Assembly: GCF_900090105.1 (NCBI RefSeq)
Contig: NZ_FMDM01000022.1
Location: 26,710-90,709 of the forward strand
Length of the DNA stretch: 64,000 nucleotides
Origin: Micromonospora humi
GTDB taxonomy: Bacteria; Actinomycetota; Actinomycetes; Mycobacteriales; Micromonosporaceae
Direction: 5' to 3'
The notes below the pieces were generated by a model, which saw only the letters and a list, made by a program, of their open reading frames with translations, was not told the DNA's origin and made no database searches. The translations under genes and the position numbers were made by a program. Shown in pieces: positions 16,543 to 27,546 of this stretch (within the stretch, counting starts at the first letter, position 1; each line of letters starts with the position of its first letter).

Positions 16543-17499
16543 TCAGCCCACCGGAACAACCTGGTGCGTGCTCCGCGTCGCGTACCACTCGACGGTGCGT
16601 CGTAAGCCCTCGCTGATCGGCATCGCCCCGGCCTGCGGGAACAGTTCCCGCAGCCGGGTGCAGTCGGCCTGCGAGTGGCGGGCGTCGCCGGCGCGGGGCG
16701 GTTCGTGCACGACGGCCAGGCGGCGACCGAGCACGGCTTCGAGTTCGGCGATCAGCTCCAGCAACGAGATGCGCGCCCCGAAGGCCACGTTGACCGCGTC
16801 CGGGGTGTGGACGGCGCGCGACAACGCGTCGACGATCACCGAGACGACGCCCCCCACGTACGTGAAGTCCCTCGTCTGGCGGCCGTCGCCGTGCACGTGC
16901 AACGGCCGGCCGGCGAGCGCGGCCGACACGAAGCGGGGAACCACCGCCGCGTAGACGTGGTTGGCCGCCTGCCGCGGGCCGTAGACGTTGAAGAAGCGCA
17001 ACGGCAGCACGCGCAGGCCGTAGCAGGCGGCGAAGGCGGTGGCGTACGCCTCGGTGGCGAGCTTGGAGACCGCGTACGGGCTCACCGGCATCGGCCGCAA
17101 CGCCTCGGTGCGGGGCAGGACCGGGTTGCCGCCGTAGACCGACGAGGACGACGCGACGACGACCTGGCCGACACCTTGGCGACGCGCCACGTCCAGCACG
17201 GTGAGCGTGCCGGTGGCGTTGACGTGGTGGCTGCGCAGCGGGTCGTCGATCGACCTGGGCACCGAGCCCAGCGCGGCGAGGTGCACGACCGCGTCCGCAC
17301 CCGCCACCGCCCGCTCGAGCAGGCCCCGATCGAGGATGGAACCCACGCGGAGGTCGACCGGCGTCGCGGCCAGGTTGTCCGGTGACCCGGTGGAGAGATC
17401 ATCCACCACGACGATCTCACGGACCGTGGTGCCACGGGACAGCACGGAGACGAGGTTGGAGCCGATGAATCCGGCACCACCCGTGACCACGACCTTCAT
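16543..17499 (-). CDS. UDP-glucose 4-epimerase-like SDR
   Basis: 318 residues, extended SDR with GGAGFIGS at residues 7-14, ASSSSVYGGN near 117-126 and catalytic Y142-x3-K146 in PYAVSKLATEAYA. LRFFNVYGPRQAANHVYAAV and GDGRQTRDFTYVGGVVSVIV match the GalE/WbpP group that epimerises UDP-hexoses or N-acetylhexosamines. First gene of the minus-strand nucleotide-sugar operon, with 40 bp before the next gene. Its promoter must lie in 17500-17738, shared with the divergent methyltransferase. Substrate not predictable. Confidence 0.8.
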   Translation of the reverse strand: MKVVVTGGAGFIGSNLVSVLSRGTTVREIVVVDDLSTGSPDNLAATPVDLRVGSILDRGLLERAVAGADAVVHLAALGSVPRSIDDPLRSHHVNATGTLTVLDVARRQGVGQVVVASSSSVYGGNPVLPRTEALRPMPVSPYAVSKLATEAYATAFAACYGLRVLPLRFFNVYGPRQAANHVYAAVVPRFVSAALAGRPLHVHGDGRQTRDFTYVGGVVSVIVDALSRAVHTPDAVNVAFGARISLLELIAELEAVLGRRLAVVHEPPRAGDARHSQADCTRLRELFPQAGAMPISEGLRRTVEWYATRSTHQVVPVG

Positions 17500-17587
17500 C
17501 CTGCCGCCCTTTCGACGTTGCGATCACCGCTTCCGCCGGCGTCCGCGGGGTACGGCACCTGACCTCGGTGCAACGAGACACAAGTGC

Positions 17588-17600
17588 CCAAGTGACGCAA
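17588..17600. promoter_or_regulatory. 13-mer CCAAGTGACGCAA shared with 41815-41827
   Basis: An exact 13-bp match to a second intergenic site in this window. This copy lies about 90 bp upstream of the minus-strand epimerase operon; the other lies about 63 bp upstream of the minus-strand TagF-like gene. Both are in the same orientation relative to the downstream gene. Candidate shared regulator site. Confidence 0.35.
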
Positions 17601-17738
17601 AAGCGGCCAGACCGTGGGAGGACCCATTGCCGAGGTGCCCACCGGGCCGTTGAGCAGGGCGACAGGAGAGCGGGGCCGAGACTGACCCGCCGCCACGGAA
17701 GGGTGATCCACAGCACGGGGATCGCCGGAAGGAGCTCG

Positions 17739-18464
17739 ATGAGCCCGCGCACTCTCGCCCGCGCCGTCCACAACGCGGTCCGTCGACCCGCGCGGACCAC
17801 CCAGATGCTGCTCGACCGCCGGAGCTGGGCGGGCATCGCCTGGTTCCTCCGGGACGGCCGTTCCCGGCAGTCGGCCGACGACGAACGACCCATCACCAGC
17901 CGCAGCTACCGCTCCTACGACGCGTACGTCGCGCACCAGCGCAGCAAGTTGGCGCTGCTGGACCTGTCCGAGTACGACCGCACGTTCCGCGTCGCGCTCG
18001 CCGACCGGCTGGCGGAGGAGAGCTGGTCCGGCCTCTCGGTGCTGTGTCTCGCCGCCCGCCTCGGCACCGAGGTCAAGGCGTTCCACGACGTCGGCGCCTT
18101 CGCTGTCGGAATCGACCTGAACCCCGGTGACGAGAACCCCTGGGTGCTGCCCGGCGACTTCCACCGCCTGGTCTTCCCGGACCGCTGCGTCGACGCGGCC
18201 TACTGCAACGCCCTGGACCACGCCCTCGACCTGGACCGCACGGTTGACGAGATCCGACGGGTCCTGAAGCCCGGTGGACGACTCGTCGTCGAAGCGCAGC
18301 AGGGCACCGCCGACGTGGCCTTCGACGCCTGGGCGGCCACCGCCTGGAACAGGATCGACGACCTGGTCAAGGCAGTCGAGTCCCGCGGGCTCACGCTCCT
18401 GCGCCGTCGGGGCATCACCGAGCCGTGGGCGGGCGAGCAACTCGTCTTCGTGACCCCGGTCTGA
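17739..18464 (+). CDS. Class I SAM-dependent methyltransferase
   Basis: 241 residues. An N-terminal helical region (RAVHNAVRRPARTTQMLLD) precedes a Rossmann methyltransferase core. Motif I is divergent (VLCLAARLGTEVKAFHDVGA) and is followed by GIDLNPGDENPWVLPGDFH, VDAAYCNALDHALDLDRTVD and LKPGGRLVVEAQQG, as in Methyltransf_11 proteins. GGAAGGAG lies just upstream of the ATG. It is divergent from the nucleotide-sugar operon and may methylate a sugar of that polysaccharide, but the substrate is not shown by the sequence. Confidence 0.75.
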   Translation: MSPRTLARAVHNAVRRPARTTQMLLDRRSWAGIAWFLRDGRSRQSADDERPITSRSYRSYDAYVAHQRSKLALLDLSEYDRTFRVALADRLAEESWSGLSVLCLAARLGTEVKAFHDVGAFAVGIDLNPGDENPWVLPGDFHRLVFPDRCVDAAYCNALDHALDLDRTVDEIRRVLKPGGRLVVEAQQGTADVAFDAWAATAWNRIDDLVKAVESRGLTLLRRRGITEPWAGEQLVFVTPV

Positions 18465-18528
18465 CCCGCCGCCGCCCCACCTCCCGGATACGCGGCGGTC
18501 CCACCCGCCGCTGTGGTGAGCTGTACCG

Positions 18529-19458
18529 GTGGCGGGCTATGTGTTCGGGCTGGTGCTGCATCCGACCCGGGACGTCTCCGAGGTGGTGGAGATGATCGCG
18601 AGCTGGGCCGCCCGGCACGGCAAGACCCTGGCCGTCCGGGTCGAGGACCGGCACCGGGTGCCGTCGTCGGTGGAGGCCGTGGCCGCCGCCGAGCTGGCCG
18701 CCCGCTGCGACGCGCTGATCAGCATCGGCGGTGACGGCACCATGCTCGGCGCGCTGCGGATGGCCGTGCGGGACCCGAAACCGGTGCTCGGGGTGCACCT
18801 GGGCCGGGTGGGTTTCCTGGTCGAGGTGCAGCCGCCGGACCTGCCCCGGGCGCTGGAACGGCTGGTGGCGCACGACTTCACCGTCGAGTCGCACGCCTGC
18901 CTGGCCTGCGACGTGTGCGGGGACGACGTGGTGGCGTTCAACGACATCGCGCTGGTCCGCCAGCCCGGAGCCGGCTTCGTCACCGCCACCCTGGCGGTGG
19001 ACGGCCAGCAGTACGGCTACTACCGCTGTGACGCGCTGGTGGTGAGCACGCCGACCGGCTCCACCGCGTACAGCTACGCCGCCGGCGGGCCGCTGATCTC
19101 GCCGGCGACGGAGGCGCTGGTGGTGACGCCGTCGGCCCCGATGGCCGGGATCTCCCGCTCGGTGCTGCTCTCCCCGCACGAGAGCGTGCACCTGGAGCTG
19201 CGCCCGGACTCGGCGCCGGTGGCGGTGGAGATGGACGGGCTGTTGATCCGGGAGGCGGCGACCGGCGGCTCGGTGCACGTGCGCTACGTCCGCGACGCCG
19301 GTCAGGTGGTCCGCCTCGACCCGCGCCGCTACCAGGAACGCAACCAGCTCAAGCTGAGCCTGCTGGACCTGCCGCTGCTGCCCGACCAGCTCCGCGAGCT
19401 GCTGCCGGACGGGTTGCGGGAGCAGCTCAACCGCCGTGAGCTGCCCCCGCCCCGGTGA
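18529..19458 (+). CDS. nadK: NAD kinase
   Basis: 309 residues, NAD/diacylglycerol kinase fold. The family signature GGDGTMLGALR is near residue 66-76, FNDIALVRQPGAG near 139-151 and the NAD-binding TPTGSTAYSYAAGGPLISP near 176-194. It phosphorylates NAD to NADP with ATP or polyphosphate in the cytoplasm. The usual Asn-Glu of the NAD site reads Asn-Asp. The last 40 residues (LKLSLLDLPLLPDQLRELLP) extend beyond the minimal fold. GTG start; TGAGCT 6 nt upstream is a possible -10 without a leader. It converges on pgm with a 3-bp gap. Actinomycetes often have a second NAD kinase elsewhere, so this may not be the only one. Confidence 0.88.
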   Translation: MAGYVFGLVLHPTRDVSEVVEMIASWAARHGKTLAVRVEDRHRVPSSVEAVAAAELAARCDALISIGGDGTMLGALRMAVRDPKPVLGVHLGRVGFLVEVQPPDLPRALERLVAHDFTVESHACLACDVCGDDVVAFNDIALVRQPGAGFVTATLAVDGQQYGYYRCDALVVSTPTGSTAYSYAAGGPLISPATEALVVTPSAPMAGISRSVLLSPHESVHLELRPDSAPVAVEMDGLLIREAATGGSVHVRYVRDAGQVVRLDPRRYQERNQLKLSLLDLPLLPDQLRELLPDGLREQLNRRELPPPR

Positions 19459-19461
19459 CGC

Positions 19462-21102
<1,641 letters not shown>

Positions 21103-21137
21103 TGCGGGATCCTCCTCGGGAGATGGGGTGGGGCCGG

Positions 21138-22370
21138 TCAGGGCTCGACGCGCTGGCCCTTGCCGATGACGACGATGCCGTTGTCGGAGACGGTGTAGCG
21201 CTGGCGGTCCTTCTCCAGGTCGACGCCGATCTCGGCGCCTTCCGGAACGTAGACGTTCTTGTCCAGGATCGCCCGCCGGACGACCGCGTGCCGGCCGATC
21301 TCGACACCTTCCATCAGCACGGCGCCGTCGACATGCGCCCAGGAGTGCACCTTGACCTTGGGCGAGACGATCGAGTTCTCCACCAGCGAGCCGGAGATCA
21401 CCGAGCCGGGCGAGACCATCGAGCTGACCGCCCGGCCGACCCGCTCGCCCCAGGCGTGCACGAACTTGGCCGGGGGGTACGGCGGCTGCTCGGTGTAGAT
21501 CGGCCAGTCGAAGTTGTAGAGGTTGAACACCGGGTGCACGTTGATCAGATCCATGTGCGCGTCGTAGAACGAGTCGAGCGTCCCCACGTCGCGCCAGTAG
21601 CCGCGGTCGCGGTCGGTGCTGCCCGGCACCTCGTTGTCCTTGAAGTCGTAGACGTTGGCCTCGCCGCGCTCGACGAGCATCGGGATGATGCTGCCGCCCA
21701 TGTCGTGCTTGCTGCTCTTGTCCGCCGCGTCGCGTTCCACCGCCTCGCAGAGCGCCCGGGTGCTGAAGACGTAGTTGCCCATCGAGGCGTAGATCTCGCC
21801 GGGCGAGTCGGGCAGCCCCACCGCGTCGGTGGGCTTCTCCCGGAACGCCCGGATCCGCTTGCCGTCCTCACCGACCTCGATCACGCCGAACTGGTCGGCC
21901 ATCGACAGCGGCTGGCGGATGCCGGCCACCGTCACCCCGGCGCCGGAGGCGATGTGGTCCTCCACCATCTGCCGGGGGTCCATCCGGTAGATGTGGTCCG
22001 CGCCGAACACGATCACGTGGTCGGGCTGCTCGTCGTTGATCAGGTTGAAGCTCTGGTAGATCGCGTCGGCCGAGCCGGCGAACCACCACGGGCCGCGGCG
22101 CTGCTGCGCCGGCACCGGCGTGACGTAGTTGCCGAGGAGCGTCGACATCCGCCAGGTCTTGGTGATGTGACGGTCCAGAGAGTGGGACTTGTACTGGGTC
22201 AGCACGACGATCTTGAGAAAGCCGGCGTTCGCCAGGTTGGAGAGGACGAAGTCGACCATGCGGTACATCCCGCCGAAGGGGACGGCCGGCTTCGCCCGGT
22301 CGGTGGTCAGGGGCATGAGGCGCTTGCCCTCCCCGCCGGCCAGGACGATCGCGAGCACCTTGGCAGCCAT
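21138..22370 (-). CDS. glgC: Glucose-1-phosphate adenylyltransferase
   Basis: 410 residues. The N-terminal nucleotidyltransferase domain begins VLAIVLAGGEGKRLMPLTTD with KPAVPFGGMYRMVDFVLSNL; FGADHIYRMDPRQMVEDH follows, then a C-terminal left-handed beta-helix (about 290-400). It makes ADP-glucose from ATP and glucose-1-phosphate, the committed step of alpha-glucan synthesis. TAGCGT 6 nt before the ATG suggests a leaderless transcript. Divergent from glgM/glgA with a 93-bp shared promoter region, the same arrangement as Rv1213-Rv1212c in Mycobacterium tuberculosis. Confidence 0.96.
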   Translation of the reverse strand: MAAKVLAIVLAGGEGKRLMPLTTDRAKPAVPFGGMYRMVDFVLSNLANAGFLKIVVLTQYKSHSLDRHITKTWRMSTLLGNYVTPVPAQQRRGPWWFAGSADAIYQSFNLINDEQPDHVIVFGADHIYRMDPRQMVEDHIASGAGVTVAGIRQPLSMADQFGVIEVGEDGKRIRAFREKPTDAVGLPDSPGEIYASMGNYVFSTRALCEAVERDAADKSSKHDMGGSIIPMLVERGEANVYDFKDNEVPGSTDRDRGYWRDVGTLDSFYDAHMDLINVHPVFNLYNFDWPIYTEQPPYPPAKFVHAWGERVGRAVSSMVSPGSVISGSLVENSIVSPKVKVHSWAHVDGAVLMEGVEIGRHAVVRRAILDKNVYVPEGAEIGVDLEKDRQRYTVSDNGIVVIGKGQRVEP

Positions 22371-22376
22371 GGTCAG

Positions 22377-22382
22377 ACGCTA
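22377..22382 (-). promoter_or_regulatory. -10 element TAGCGT of glgC, leaderless
   Basis: Six nt separate TAGCGT (read on the minus strand) from the glgC ATG. Confidence 0.5.
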
Positions 22383-22451
22383 TCCACCCCGAAGCGACTT
22401 CACCACTCGGACGGCGCACTTGCGCACCCGGTGCGATCCGGCGCGCTGCAC

Positions 22452-22457
22452 TAGGGT
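22452..22457 (+). promoter_or_regulatory. -10 element TAGGGT of glgM/glgA, leaderless
   Basis: Six nt separate TAGGGT from the ATG at 22464. Confidence 0.5.
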
Positions 22458-22463
22458 GCGGGC

Positions 22464-23669
22464 ATGGCACCGTTGCGCGTCGACCTGCTCACCCGTGAAT
22501 ACCCGCCGGAGGTCTACGGCGGCGCCGGGGTGCACGTGGAATACCTGGCCCGGGAGCTGCGCCGGCTCGCCGAGGTGCGGGTGCACTGCTTCGGCGCGCC
22601 GCGCGACGAGCCGGGCGTGACCGCGTACGCCGAGCCGGCCGGGCTGGCCGGCGCGAACGCCGCGCTGCGGGTGATGGGCGTCGACCTGGAGATGGCCGCC
22701 GGCACCGCCGGCACCGACCTGGTGCACAGCCACACCTGGTACGCGAACCTGGCCGGGCACACCGCGAAGCTGCTGCACGGGGTGCCGCACGTGGTGAGCG
22801 CGCACAGCCTGGAGCCGCTGCGCCCGTGGAAGGCCGAGCAGCTCGGCGGCGGCTACGCGCTCTCCTCCTGGTGCGAGCGGACCGCGTTCGAGGCCGCCGA
22901 CGCGATCATCGCGGTGAGCGCGGGCATGCGCCGCGACGTGCTCACCGCCTACCCGCAGGTGAACCCGGACCGGGTCCGGGTGGTCTACAACGGCATCGAC
23001 ACCGCGCAGTACGCCCCGGACCACGGCACCGACGTGCTCGACCGGCTCGGCATCGACCCGACCCGACCCAGTGTGGTCTACGTCGGGCGGATCACCCGGC
23101 AGAAGGGGCTGCCCTACCTGCTGCGGGCGGCCCGCGAGCTGCCCGCCGACACCCAGCTGGTGCTGCTGGCCGGCGCGCCGGACACCCCGGAGATCGGCGC
23201 CGAGGTGGAGGAGTTGGCCGCCGAGCTGCGGGCGACGCGCTCCGGGGTGGTCTGGGTGGCGGCGATGCTGCCCAAGCACGAGGTGATCCAGGTGCTCACG
23301 CACGCCACGATCTTCGTCTGCCCGTCCGTCTACGAGCCGATGGGCATCGTCAACCTGGAGGCGATGGCCTGCGAGACGGCGGTGGTCGCCACCGCCACCG
23401 GCGGCATCCCCGAGGTGGTCGCGGACGGCGAGACCGGCCTGCTGGTGCCGATCGAGCAGGCCGGCGACGGCTCCGGCACCCCGCTGGACCCGGAGCGTTT
23501 CGTGGCCGACCTGGCGGCGCGGATGAACGAGCTGCTGGCCGACCCGGCGCGGATCGCCGCGTTCGGCGCGGCGGGCCGCCGGCGCGCGGTGGAGCACTTC
23601 TCCTGGCCCGCCATCGCCGAGCAGACGCTCGCCGTCTACGACTCGGTGCAAGGAGGGGCCCCCGCTTAA
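22464..23669 (+). CDS. glgM: GT4 alpha-glucan synthase, GlgM/GlgA (maltose-1-phosphate synthase type)
   Basis: 401 residues, GT-B fold. The N-terminal loop YPPEVYGGAGVHVEYLAREL binds substrate; the donor domain has YVGRITRQKGLPYLLRAARE and CPSVYEPMGIVNLEAMACE with EX7E glutamates. This short actinobacterial GT4 form corresponds to mycobacterial GlgM, which joins ADP-glucose and glucose-1-phosphate to maltose-1-phosphate, the GlgE substrate; older annotation calls it glycogen synthase. Position beside glgC and the presence of glgE support that reading. Its last codons (QGGAPA and stop) fall inside a palindromic terminator element, so the repeat supplies the C-terminus. Confidence 0.88.
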   Translation: MAPLRVDLLTREYPPEVYGGAGVHVEYLARELRRLAEVRVHCFGAPRDEPGVTAYAEPAGLAGANAALRVMGVDLEMAAGTAGTDLVHSHTWYANLAGHTAKLLHGVPHVVSAHSLEPLRPWKAEQLGGGYALSSWCERTAFEAADAIIAVSAGMRRDVLTAYPQVNPDRVRVVYNGIDTAQYAPDHGTDVLDRLGIDPTRPSVVYVGRITRQKGLPYLLRAARELPADTQLVLLAGAPDTPEIGAEVEELAAELRATRSGVVWVAAMLPKHEVIQVLTHATIFVCPSVYEPMGIVNLEAMACETAVVATATGGIPEVVADGETGLLVPIEQAGDGSGTPLDPERFVADLAARMNELLADPARIAAFGAAGRRRAVEHFSWPAIAEQTLAVYDSVQGGAPA

Positions 23670-23698
23670 CGCTTCCGGCAGAGGCGGGGCCCCCTTTT
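23649..23698 (+). terminator. Palindromic terminator overlapping the glgM/glgA 3' end
   Basis: AAGGAGGGGCCCCCGC pairs with GCGGGGCCCCCTTTT around a 17-nt loop, with one bulge and a short T tract, as in a factor-independent terminator. I recognise this AAGGAGGGGCCCC...TTAAC form as a repeated element of Micromonospora genomes; this is from memory and not checked. The glgM/glgA stop TAA (23667-23669) lies just inside the loop. Confidence 0.75.
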
Positions 23699-23727
23699 AA
23701 CAGGTGTCGCGCGCCCGACGCGGTGGT

Positions 23728-23733
23728 TAGGGT
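23728..23733 (+). promoter_or_regulatory. -10 element TAGGGT, leaderless
   Basis: Six nt separate TAGGGT from the ATG at 23740. Confidence 0.5.
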
Positions 23734-23739
23734 CGCCGG

Positions 23740-24486
23740 ATGCCCGATGCGATCTTCGCCCATCCGCGCCTCGCGCCGATCTACGACGCCTTCGACGACG
23801 ATCGCGACGACCTGGCCGCCTATCTCGCGATCGCCGGTGAGCTGGGCGCGCGCACGGTGCTCGACGTGGGCTGCGGGACCGGATCGCTGGCGGTCCTGCT
23901 CGCCCGGCACGGTCACACCGTCGTCGGCGTCGACCCGGCCGAGGCGTCCCTCGCCGTCGCGCGGGCCAAGGACGCGGCGCGGACCACGGACGAGGCCGGC
24001 CGGGTCCGCTGGATCCACGGCGACGCCACGGCGCTGCCGACGCTCGACGCCGACCTGGCCGCGATGACCGGGAACGTGGCGCAGGTCTTCCTGACCGACA
24101 GCGACTGGGCTCGGACACTGCGGGGCATCCACGCCGCCCTCCGCCCGCGCGGGTACCTCGTCTTCGAGACCCGGCGGCCGGAGCATCGCGCCTGGGAGGA
24201 GTGGATCGCGGACACCGGCCCGGTCGTCCGGGACGTCTCGGGCGTCGGTCCGGTGGAACGGCGGTCCCAGGTCACCGCGATCGACCTGCCGCTGGTCTCC
24301 TTCCGCTTCACCTACCGGTTCCTCGCCGACGGGGCGGTCATCACGTCCGACTCGACACTGCGGTTCCGCGACCGCGACGAGATCGAGTCGAGCCTGATCA
24401 GCAACGGCTACCGGGTGCTCGACGTGCGCCAGGCGCCCGACCGCCCCGACCGGGAGTTCGTGTTCGTCGCGCGGCGGACGAGCTAG
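23740..24486 (+). CDS. Class I SAM-dependent methyltransferase
   Basis: 248 residues. Motif I is canonical (TVLDVGCGTGSLAVLLARHG, about residues 40-59), then VGVDPAEASLAVARAKDA and WIHGDATALPTLDADLAAMT. The last 100 residues form a beta-rich part (VSFRFTYRFLADGAVITSDS) common in small-molecule methyltransferases. Substrate unknown. It is the only gene between two unrelated neighbours and appears to have its own leaderless promoter and its own hairpin terminator. Confidence 0.82.
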   Translation: MPDAIFAHPRLAPIYDAFDDDRDDLAAYLAIAGELGARTVLDVGCGTGSLAVLLARHGHTVVGVDPAEASLAVARAKDAARTTDEAGRVRWIHGDATALPTLDADLAAMTGNVAQVFLTDSDWARTLRGIHAALRPRGYLVFETRRPEHRAWEEWIADTGPVVRDVSGVGPVERRSQVTAIDLPLVSFRFTYRFLADGAVITSDSTLRFRDRDEIESSLISNGYRVLDVRQAPDRPDREFVFVARRTS

Positions 24487-24510
24487 GCGCGGCGGCCGGC
24501 CGCTCCGCGC
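24487..24510. terminator. GC-rich hairpin between convergent genes
   Basis: GCGCGG at the left end pairs with CCGCGC at the right end around GGCCGGCC. It begins right after the methyltransferase stop and lies 9 bp from the VOC gene stop. Confidence 0.5.
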
Positions 24511-24519
24511 GGTGGAGGA

Positions 24520-24909
24520 TCAACGCGGCGGGACGTGGTTGACGATCCGGTCCACCAGGTCGGGTACCCATTCGACGTACTCGATCTCGGCGCCGCCCGC
24601 GTGCCGGGCGTACAGGTAACGACCGGTCGGGCTGGCCGCCTCCGGTGTGGTGACCTCACCACCCGCGGCGTCCAGTTCCGCGACGACGGTGTCCAGGTCG
24701 TCGACGATCACGGTGGCCGAGGCGTGCGCGTAGTTGGCCCGCTCCGCGGCTGGACCGGCGATGACCAGGAAGTCACCGATCGCGGCCAGTTCGATCGCGC
24801 CGAACCCGAACCGGAGATCCGGTTCCGCTCCGGCCAGGGTCCGCAGCAACGGCAGCGAGGTGTCCAGGTCGTCCACCCACAGCCGGGCGTACGTTTTCAG
24901 CACGGTCAC
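24520..24909 (-). CDS. VOC (glyoxalase/bleomycin-resistance) superfamily protein
   Basis: 129 residues with the paired beta-alpha-beta-beta-beta modules of the VOC fold: KTYARLWVDDLDTSLPLLRT in the first half and SATVIVDDLDTVVAELDAAG in the second. It ends with YLYARHAGGAEIEYVEWVPD. VOC proteins are metal-dependent lyases or dioxygenases, or bind toxic small molecules. GAGAGAAG precedes the GTG start. It is divergent from the HxlR regulator across 90 bp carrying a palindrome, so it is probably that regulator's target. Substrate unknown. Confidence 0.8.
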   Translation of the reverse strand: MTVLKTYARLWVDDLDTSLPLLRTLAGAEPDLRFGFGAIELAAIGDFLVIAGPAAERANYAHASATVIVDDLDTVVAELDAAGGEVTTPEAASPTGRYLYARHAGGAEIEYVEWVPDLVDRIVNHVPPR

Positions 24910-24966
24910 GCTTCTCTCCCTCGTCAAGGTTCCGGCCAGACCGTAGGACGACGGGTCCGACCAGGT

Positions 24967-24980
24967 AAAGTACGCACTTT
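24967..24980. promoter_or_regulatory. Candidate HxlR operator (AAAGT-n4-ACTTT)
   Basis: A perfect 5-bp inverted repeat with 4-bp spacer, set in an AT-rich patch between the divergent VOC and HxlR genes. Flanking ACCA and TGGT extend the symmetry loosely. HxlR-family dimers bind short palindromes beside their own genes, so this is the natural site. Confidence 0.5.
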
Positions 24981-24999
24981 TTGGTAAGAGGCGGTTCAC

Positions 25000-25395
25000 G
25001 TGAGCGGGGTTCACCGAGTGGATGAGGTCGAAGGCCTGCCGGCGGCCACCCATCTGGCGCGGGTGGAGGCGGTCGCCCGGGAGGTGTTCGCCGTGGTGGG
25101 CACCAAGTGGGCACTGCCGGTGATCGAGGCCATCGGCGCGGACGCGCCCCGCTTCGGCGAGTTGCACCGACAGGTGACCGGCATCAGCCACCGGTTGCTC
25201 ACCGTGACGCTGCGGCAGTTGGAACGGCAGGGGCTGGTCCACCGGACGGCTCACCCGACCCTGCCGCCTCGGACCGAGTACCGGCTCACCACCGCCGGGC
25301 GGGACGTGCACGACACGATCAACGGCTTCTGTCGGTGGAGCCGGCGTCACCTGGACGAGGTGTTGGCCGCGCGCCGACGGTTCGATCGAGCCTGA
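25000..25395 (+). CDS. HxlR-family transcriptional regulator
   Basis: 131 residues, a single winged helix-turn-helix domain. FAVVGTKWALPVIEAIG is the family N-terminal signature, RFGELHRQVTGISHRLLTVT the recognition helix region, and LRQLERQGLVHRTAHPTLPP leads to the wing with its PPRTEYRLTTAGR motif. HxlR proteins sense aldehydes, quinones or redox stress, several through a Cys near the N-terminus. No Cys occurs there; the only one is in INGFCRW near the C-terminus, so the sensing mode may differ. GTG start. Probably controls itself and the divergent VOC gene. Confidence 0.88.
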   Translation: MSGVHRVDEVEGLPAATHLARVEAVAREVFAVVGTKWALPVIEAIGADAPRFGELHRQVTGISHRLLTVTLRQLERQGLVHRTAHPTLPPRTEYRLTTAGRDVHDTINGFCRWSRRHLDEVLAARRRFDRA

Positions 25396-25437
25396 GCGCG
25401 TTCGGGTTGCCGCCGAGCGCGAGAGGATCTCGCGCAG

Positions 25438-25443
25438 TAGGTT
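25438..25443 (+). promoter_or_regulatory. -10 element TAGGTT of glgE, leaderless
   Basis: Six nt separate TAGGTT from the glgE GTG at 25450. Confidence 0.5.
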
Positions 25444-25449
25444 GGGCGG

Positions 25450-27533
<2,084 letters not shown>

Positions 27534-27546
<13 letters not shown>

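Noticed and set aside
5330..17499. Secondary-metabolite (PKS/NRPS) cluster
   Set aside because: Sugar-nucleotide and glycosyltransferase genes can belong to antibiotic clusters, but flippase, polymerase and phosphoglycosyl transferase show that this is a polysaccharide locus; no PKS or NRPS gene is present.
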